Origin: Strongylocentrotus purpuratus
Taxonomy: Eukaryota; Echinodermata; Echinoidea; Camarodonta; Strongylocentrotidae
Length of the DNA: 64,000 nt
Assembly (NCBI RefSeq): GCF_000002235.5
Contig: NW_022145607.1
Location: forward strand, 32,232,660 to 32,296,659
Reading direction: 5' to 3'
Under the pieces are notes generated by a model that was not told the origin of the DNA, ran no database searches, and saw only the letters and a list, made by a program, of their open reading frames with translations. The number at the start of each line of letters is the position of its first letter. Within the stretch, counting starts at the first letter, position 1. Made by a program: the position numbers and the translations under genes. This document shows, piece by piece, positions 52,001 to 61,000 of the stretch.

Positions 52001-55000
52001 GATTAGGTGATTTTAACTTCGAAACATTTATAATTCATCATGTATTTATCAGATTTTGTTAATTGTACTCGGATTTGTCTGATTTTACCCAATTCAGCTC
52101 GTTGAACATTTTTAATACTTTGCGTATCAATTTTACTTTTGTGCCTTGGAATATAAGTGCGTATAAATCATTAATGTTATTGTTATTATTCTAATTGTTA
52201 TTAATATTACTGTTATCATTATCATGTTATTATTTGCTTCAGATTTGATCCAAATGAGGCAGCAACGGACGGTGTAGAAATAACAAGCGCATGTGAAATA
52301 TGTAAAGAGGTTGCAAAGGCGGGCGAGAAAATGTGGTCAATTCACAAGAAAGGACATGGGAATGAAGATACAAAAGGTAAGTAAAACTTTAACAAAGATT
52401 TTGCCTTTGCTAAAAAAAAGAAGATATTCTCTGCATAAGTATATCTTTAATTCTGACATCAAACTGTTAGTGACGAATGAGGACGGAAAACATTTTCATT
52501 TTAATATCTTAAAGACCGTCAATACTACTTGGGCCAGAAGTGATTAGACCACACAGCGAGGTCACTGACAGGTGGCTATCTCATTAACTCAGCTCTCAAC
52601 TAACATAAGAAGAAGAGGATCATGGGGGACCAACAGGCACCGATTGGGGAAGTTTTCTATATAGAGGGAGCAAGTAGCTACAAGTAGGACCATGGGGCTT
52701 TAAAAAGAAGGTTCATTGTTTTTAAAAACTAACTTTATTGTCATTATTGCAAAGATGACACTTTGATTGGATAAGGTTATCAACATTCAATGCTTGGAAA
52801 CTTTGAAATATTTATTATTGTTAATTACAAAACGCTTAAATACAACCCCGGCATAGCACCTGAAAAGCTCTCCGATCGCTGCTGAGATGTGTGACGTCGC
52901 ATGTTGAACATGGTGTGCACAAGCAGACGATGTCCCATGACATCTTACACATTTTCAGTGCCTGTTTTGTCATCTTCTCTTCAGTTATTTCTCATACTTT
53001 ACTACCGTTAGGCTCAATGTTTAATCTATTGCCTCACTCTAAACCCCACACATGGTATTATTTTGATGAAAAATGCAGCGATACAAAAACAAAGGAATCC
53101 GTCGCTTGTAAACAAAATAAGACGCCATTGTATTTCCATCTGCATACACCGCAGTATGTTCGAATGCCGTCCATGCTATCATTCCGGGGGGTTTTAAATT
53201 TGAAAGTGTAAATTCCTTGATTGTTCATTAACCCCTATAATGTGTTTTTACAAACAAAAGAACTTAGTTATCAGAATCGGTGCCATATCCCTTTTTGAAT
53301 TTGGTGTAAAATTCCATTACATTTATTTACACTAAACTCATTATAATTTGAGAAATAATAGCACTGCAATCATGTTCCTTCTTTATGGGATGTCGTCTGC
53401 TTGGGGTAGGATTGGTTCATATTGTGACGGCATCAACACATCGTTACTCTACTGGCGAAACTCTTGCATATCCCAGATGCTATGGAGGTGGTTTTATTTG
53501 CATTTTTAAAAATCACCCGATATGTAGTTGACCAAAAACTTGTACGATGGCCACCTGCTACCTTACCAGTTTCTAGTGATACGTTATTTGCAATATTTTT
53601 GATTTTCTTTGAACCCGCACTTTAATGTTACAATTTACAAGCACATATAGTGGCTGTGATTTATAAATGTCTTTTATTCTTATTTCTTATTATTCTTCTT
53701 ATTAATGTGATTTTTATATTTATTATTATCATTATAATTATCATCAATATCATTTTCATTATTATTATTGTTTTTGTTAATATTATTGTTATTATTATTG
53801 TCATTATTATTATTATCATCTTCATTTGTATTATTATTATCATTACTACTGTCTGAAACGCTTCCTGACATAGCAATTACAAAGTTATAGTTCTTGCACT
53901 GGTAATATAGATATAATAAGAAGTGAACTGAATTGTCCTTATTTTATCATGGCAATATCACTGTTTTTGTACTGCTATGTAAATGTCAAATTATGAGACT
54001 GATTAATAGACTGCAACTTTCCCAATTCCTGTACAATCAGATCTTTTTTTTTTAAATCAATTTCTTTCACAAGCTTCTTTTCCCTTCAGAGTTTTTATTC
54101 TTATTGTGGATAGTGTTTCGTTAGAAGTCAACAAGAACATATCCTTTTCAGCCATAAGTTTTAAAGAAATTATATTTTAGTCAAGGTGTGTATTAAAACA
54201 ATTGAAGGAGTTGCATGACATGACATCATACTTCTAGCTATCTGGTAATTTTTAACTTGCTATAAAGACAGTATTGCACATCAAATTGTCCATTTCAATC
54301 ATATACATATAATTCAAATTACTCTGGAATAATACAATCTTATATTACAATGTAATATATGATATATGATGATTTACTTTCAAAGAGGATGAATATAGTA
54401 AAGCTCTTGCGGATGAAATAGCAAAGAGGCTCATCGTAGCCCCACCACAGGTAATTATTATCTCAATACAGATATTGTTTTTCTGATTAGAGGTAAACCA
54501 GTAAGAGAGAATGAAATGGCTATCCTACTTGTTAATCCAAATAAAAATCTCTATGAAAGTAAATGTAGTAGTGAGTTATTATTATGATGGAGAAGTGAAG
54601 TTCAGCCAGAATAATTTTTCCTTCATGATAATTATTATTTTCATTAGTGCAACACTAGTTTACATTTAACTCAGTATAAACCATTCAAGTATTCATAAAC
54701 CTTAGTACATGTGTTAGCTGTTTGCACCCGGAATGTCAAGTACATAGTCAATCATTACTCTAGACCAGTCCAGAATGACAGTGTAAACAAATAAAGAGTG
54801 AAATCATCTCATTAACCACTTAAAAAAGTATTTCTAGTTGCTAATTGTGATGCGGTTAGTGCAAGCTGCTCGATGGCAATCTTAATACTGGTTCATTTTG
54901 TGTACAGGATAAAGAAAGTTTAGAATCACACAGCGATACTACTTTCGCCAGAGGCCTGAATCCTGTAGAAGCAGGTTAGTGTATTAGTTTTGTTAAAGTT

Positions 55001-58000
55001 TTTTCTTTCTTCTTTTTCTTAACCCTCGATCAATCCTTAAATCATCGTCCATAAGATATAAAGTATCAATACAATTTGATATTAACAAATGAGTATTTAC
55101 TTGTTAAAACTCCTTTTAAAGTGTAATCACAGAAAAATTGTTATTATCCATTGATCAATTTAAATTGTAATCAATTCAGACTTATTAAATGTCAGTTACA
55201 TGAAATATTGTCATAATAATAATGATTATGATAACAATTGTCACCTTTGAAGGCCTTATTTAGGTGGTATAATAATAGTGCACACACAACACTCCCTTGT
55301 AGAGTATTTTGACCAGGCTTTTTTTTTTTTTTACAAACGCACACATGCCAATCCAAGCACATTAACATTCGCATCCTTCTTGGTACCCATTTAACACCTG
55401 GGCGGAGAGTGGCAGATGTAGATTAATTATGACCAGGCGCGCACGCAGGGGGGTTTGTGGTTAAACCCCCGCCCTTTGGTTTTTGTTATGTGTGTATTTT
55501 TTAGTAACCCCCCCCCCCCCCTTTGTGGATTTTTTTATTTTTTTAAATTTTATTATTAAATTTTTAAATTTTTAAATTATGCCAATGACTGACCTAAAAA
55601 AGGTGACCTTACCCCCCCCCCCCCCTACGGAGCAAAATGTCAAATTTTCAAATTTCGAGACAAAAAAAAATGTCCTCTTATATGATTATGACTGTATATA
55701 TCCTGCAAGCACATATATGTATTTCTTCTTTATTACAGAAGAATTTGTCTTGGATAATGTGGAGACACCCAAGGCTAAAGAGGAGGATGTCAATATGCCA
55801 AATCAAATAGCAAGTCTGGTGGAGAAAATGCTTAAGGAACAGGTTCACCAAAAGGTAGAATTCAATTTTGAACCTTGTATCTTTATGTGGGATAATATGT
55901 ACAAGATTTTCTACAATGCCTTTGTTTTATCCCAGAATCTTCCACTTCTGTGTTCCATGTTGTTTTAGAATCTATATCCTTGCATGCGTAATATATCCGC
56001 GTGTTATCACAAAATAACAACTTACTGGTAACAGTGACCTGTAGCAGACAGTAATGAGTCTGTTTCTTTAAAAGCGCAATGAACCACATTTTTGCGCAGC
56101 TAACATAATTTGCCAGGTTCAGTATATGACTGTCTCGAAAGTGATATTATTTTGTGTAACATGACATATTTAACGTTAATGGTAACATAATGGTTTCTAC
56201 AGAGCTGTGACTGCCAGCATCACATATATATCCACCTCTGACAACGGGTATGCTAATCTATTACAGTATAGTATTAATGACTGCTTTGAGAGAAATAGTT
56301 GTTTTATACGCTCAAGGGGAGGTTACAATTGTGCTATTGTCCGAGGCGTGCCGAATATTAAAGCAGCCATTAATACTTTTATATGCCGAAAAAGAGTCAA
56401 CTTACCAATCAACTGGTAGAAGAGGAAGAGCAGAAATAAATAGTTGAATAACTCGTTGAATAACAGTAACAGTAGAACTCCGTAAAAACTACGTAGAAAA
56501 TAACTCCGTAAAACTCTGTAACTCTGACTGCAGTGCAAGCCTATTTGCTAAAGATGTTTACTGTGCAGTTTTTAAAGTTAAATGTAGGGGATTGCACCTG
56601 CTGACTTGAAACATGGGCATGGCTACTTGCAGTGATGTTGAATGTGCGTGGGAAGTTCTCTGGGTTATTTGTGACCTCATTCAAAAATTCATTTAGTTCC
56701 CGCAGTTCCTGGCTTTCACTACGCTAACCACCAGTGGATGTCGATGACGATGGTACTGATTTCGGATCAACAGCTGCCGCGATACCATGACTTATGTTCG
56801 ATGACGATGGTACTGATTTCGGATCAACAGCTGCCGCGATAGCATAGCCTTTTGACAAGGCCTCGCGACTCTGGCTAAGCGGCTGAGATGAGTCTAGATA
56901 CCCGGGGTGAACGCGCTGTGCTTCTCGCTCTGTCGTTCACTCGGGCTTTCGCGATTAGTCTCTTTTTAGTCGCTCGGTGTCTATCAGACATGTGGCCTTG
57001 TTCAAAGGCTACGATAGCATGACTCATGTTTTCTTTTGCTGTACTGCTGGTCATAGCATAGTGCTTGAGACTGCTCTCCGCCTTGTATCCGGAGACACTC
57101 TCTGTCTCGGAACCCAGCATTTTGTAGGGTACTGATGCTGGTCGCCCTTAGGCAATGGTTGGTGTAAGCCTTGGTACCTGCACGAGATGAAATTGTTTTC
57201 ATCTTGTCTCCGATGCTGTTTTTCCCTAGGGGTGCATTAAAGTACCATTGATCAGAAGAAGATGGATTGAATTTCAACTCACGCTTGGCCTTTGCATTTG
57301 CCGGTCTCTGCCAAAAGCTCTTACATTGTGGATTCAATTTATCTTTGTAGTGTAAGAAGGAGGCAACAGGACATCGTGGACCATAGTTGGAATCATGACA
57401 CCACCTTGGATTTTCTCTAGTTTATCTGCACGGTTGTTTTCTGTGTGTGTATCTTTCAGAGTTAGGCCAAACAAACAAAATCTTTTGGTTGTCCTCGATT
57501 GCTTTTCTGGAGTGGGGGCGGGTGGGCGGATTTTTTTTTAAATATTTTTTTTAAAAACTTCATTCCCCCCTCCCCCCATTTTTTTTTTCTTTAATATTTT
57601 TTTTTCCATGAAAAAAAAAATCATTGGGATGTCAAGCATTTAAACATACAAAGTCTATAAAACACTTTATCATGGTAAAAGAATAGTTTAATGTACAATG
57701 AATATGAAGACCATCACAGAAAGTATTTTTGGCTTTGAAATACAGCACCTTTTAAATCTCCATTGTACTACTTATAGCTGCTTGCGCCCTCTTATCGGTG
57801 ACCATTGCTTCTCCATGATTCTCTTTATCTTATGTTAACTGAGAGTTGATTTTATGAGATAACCACCTGTCCAGTGATCTTGTAGGGTGGTCTAATCCCT
57901 CCTGTAAACTAGTACAGATGGGCTTTAAAATGAGTTTAAGAATGCTCAGAACCTGATTTGAATGAACGGCATTTTGACATAGAAAAATAAAAATGGCAAG

Positions 58001-61000
58001 TTTAATAAATACAGAAATGCGTACTGAAAAGACCAAACTGGCAACGGGACGCATTTTGATCCTTGCAAATGCATAAAATGGTATGTTTGGCATTTAAGAT
58101 TGCTCCCCCCAAAAAAATTAGATTGAAAAAAAAAAAATGAATTAAACAAAATAAAAATACGAGCGGCCCGAAAATGACGAGCGGGCGGTCGAGGACAACC
58201 AAGTGATTTGTTTTCGTTGGCCTTATGGAGCATTTTCCCCCTTCATCACAAATGTCAAAGCTGTCGAGTGTCATTTCACGCAAATTCTCTCTACCCCGAT
58301 TGCAAAAGTACAACATTACGTCAATAAATACCTTGTCCTGAGAACCCACAGGATCATCCAAATCAAGCGAACCTTGGATTTTGTCCATGTCTTCTGCTGA
58401 GATAGCTGGTTTGTGAGTTACAACTCCCTTTCCTTCCTGTTTAAGCATTGCTGAAAAAACACTTAAAAACTCTCGTCGAGTTGGAAAAATCTTCATGCTT
58501 GATGATATCAACCTTGTTACAATTGAGCTAATGACGCTGAAGTCCGAATCTAATATCTAACATTGACTTCTTCATGTAAAAAGATCCGTTCTTCCGTCTA
58601 GCACCAGCGTAAAACTTTTGGAGTACATTGTCCAGCTCCGAATTTGAAAGTTTGTTTACGCTATCGAGGTCTGTGTTGATAACTTGCAGGAATTCTTTGA
58701 ATATTTTCATGGAGAATTTCACGGAATTTTGGTGTTCTTGCTGTCAGAAGAATTAATCAAGTTTTGCATTTGATCATCATCAAGAAGTTGAAATATTGGG
58801 AGAGTTTCTTCAGCCATTTTTGCCTTGTTTGGAATTCTATGCCTAGCCTACAAAATTTAGTACGATCGAGATTGCCGTACGTACGGTCGTCTGCGCTGCG
58901 CTGTATTAAAAATTGGTAAATTAAGCTAGCGACCAATTCTTCGCACACGTATGTATGGTATCCGCGATCGCTCAAACCACATTTTAACATGTGAACCAAT
59001 GGGTATTTCAGCAAAAATGAACTTTTTTCCGGTAACCATGGTAACTGGAATTTTGCCGGGATTTTACCGATTTACCCTACAACTATAACATGGGTTTGGC
59101 ATTTTTTACGGGAATGACTAAAACCACGACTGCAATTTCTACTAATCAGATGACTGGATTTCTTAAGTGAGGTATATAATTAATGATATCACCGGATTAT
59201 GTGTTACCGCATGAGTGTATATAAACTGCAGATTATCCATTAGACCCAGAAAGATGGAGAGATGGAAAGTAACAGTATTTCGAAATCCAAGAAAAAAATG
59301 CATATGAGCATACCAGCTTATTTCAATCTTATTTGATGTCAGGAGTGGGATGAAAATCGATGTTAGATCCTGAGGCACATGAGAGTGAGAAAAGATGTAG
59401 GAAGGGTAAAAAAGAAAAATTGCCTATATTGCAACAGGTTTCCATAGAAAAAAAATATCTTGTAAGGGAACAAAACCCCTTTTTGTTTTACTTGCTGCTC
59501 CTTCAGAGACATGTTGGACTTTATAAATTCTTGTTTGCTGCACTGGAGTGAATAAATATATATAGGATACAAAATGCTTATTTGCTTACGGGATGATTTT
59601 GCTCATACTCTGCTATTTAAAACATAATGCTACAGTATGTGATATAGATGATTTCTTCATGATATAAGGTTGGACAAAGTGGTCTTGAGATTGTCTTTAG
59701 GATCAGTACTGATGTTCCCATTATTTTTAATAAAATTGTTTTTGATAATTGTTCATATAGATGTGTATTCATTTGCTTCATTCCTCAGGAGAAAGGAACA
59801 GACAGTACTAAAAGCGGTAGAGTAGAACGAGTCTCACTAAGTATATGGGACTTTGCCGGACGCGACATGTACTACACAACCCATCAGGTAAAAGAACATT
59901 TTAAGAACATTAGATTCCTTGTAAATCATATACCGTGGTGCCATGAAAGCAAACGTGAAAAGTATTGTTAGATTCTGGAATTTAAAAAAGATAGAATACA
60001 TTTTATTGACTACAGTCTCCCGTGCATCTGTCATGGCATTCTTGTCCTCCTGTGATTTCTGTCTGATCAGTTTCAGTGTAGATATCTCATTCTCAAAGAA
60101 ATTAGAAATGAAGACTATTACTCCATTGTCTCAATATAATGCCTCAAATTCAGGGCACATGGATTCATATACTTTTTATATGCACATTATTACACCCTTA
60201 TTAAGTATGTGAAAAATTGATTTGTCCAGATATATGTTTCTTGAGAATGTTACATATTGAATACATCTAAAAGTATTTAACAAAGGTTCTAATTCAACAA
60301 CTCCACCTTGCATTCATGAGTTACGAAAAACACAAAAAAACACCAGATTCACAAGGGGGTATGAATGATTTAGTTGTTAATCGTATATAAACAGTTCCCT
60401 ATGGTCCCTTATTATTATATAAATACGAGAGCACATATAAACAATATAGCATGGTAGTTATTAAATACTTATGCATCATTTTTATTCCCTTTTCCTGTAG
60501 ATGTTTCTGACATGGCGAGCCATTTATGTGATTGTCTTTGATCTCAGTAGAAGTTTGGATTCTGTCGTTCCTCCTAAATCCAGAGACGAGTATTATGACA
60601 TGGTATTTCTTTATTTCATTTTATACTGCTTGGTAAAAATAAATTATGCTTTACAGGGGATATATAAGTGGTAAATAGTGTTTTTTTTTTTTTTTTGCCA
60701 GACATTCGTTATTTGCACAATTTTAATTTCAAAGTTTTACATATTTTTATCATTCATTACTCGCGTAAAATGTATTTTTAAATTATTAATATTATGACAG
60801 CTTTTGTTTATTGACATTTCGACTCTTTTTTAATATAGCTTCAACTACCCGTTTCCTTCTGGATTAATACATGTGTAAATTGTTGGTGCAATTAAATCGG
60901 TGATATATTAGGCTTTTTCTCTCCTTCTTTTGAGAGCATTGTGTGAGATTAAATTGTAGACATTTCCATCTCTTTGAATGTCCATCTCTGTTAAAAAAAA

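Noticed and set aside
53650-53876. Frames rich in Ile or Asn on both strands
   Set aside because: Translation of an ATT/ATC microsatellite.
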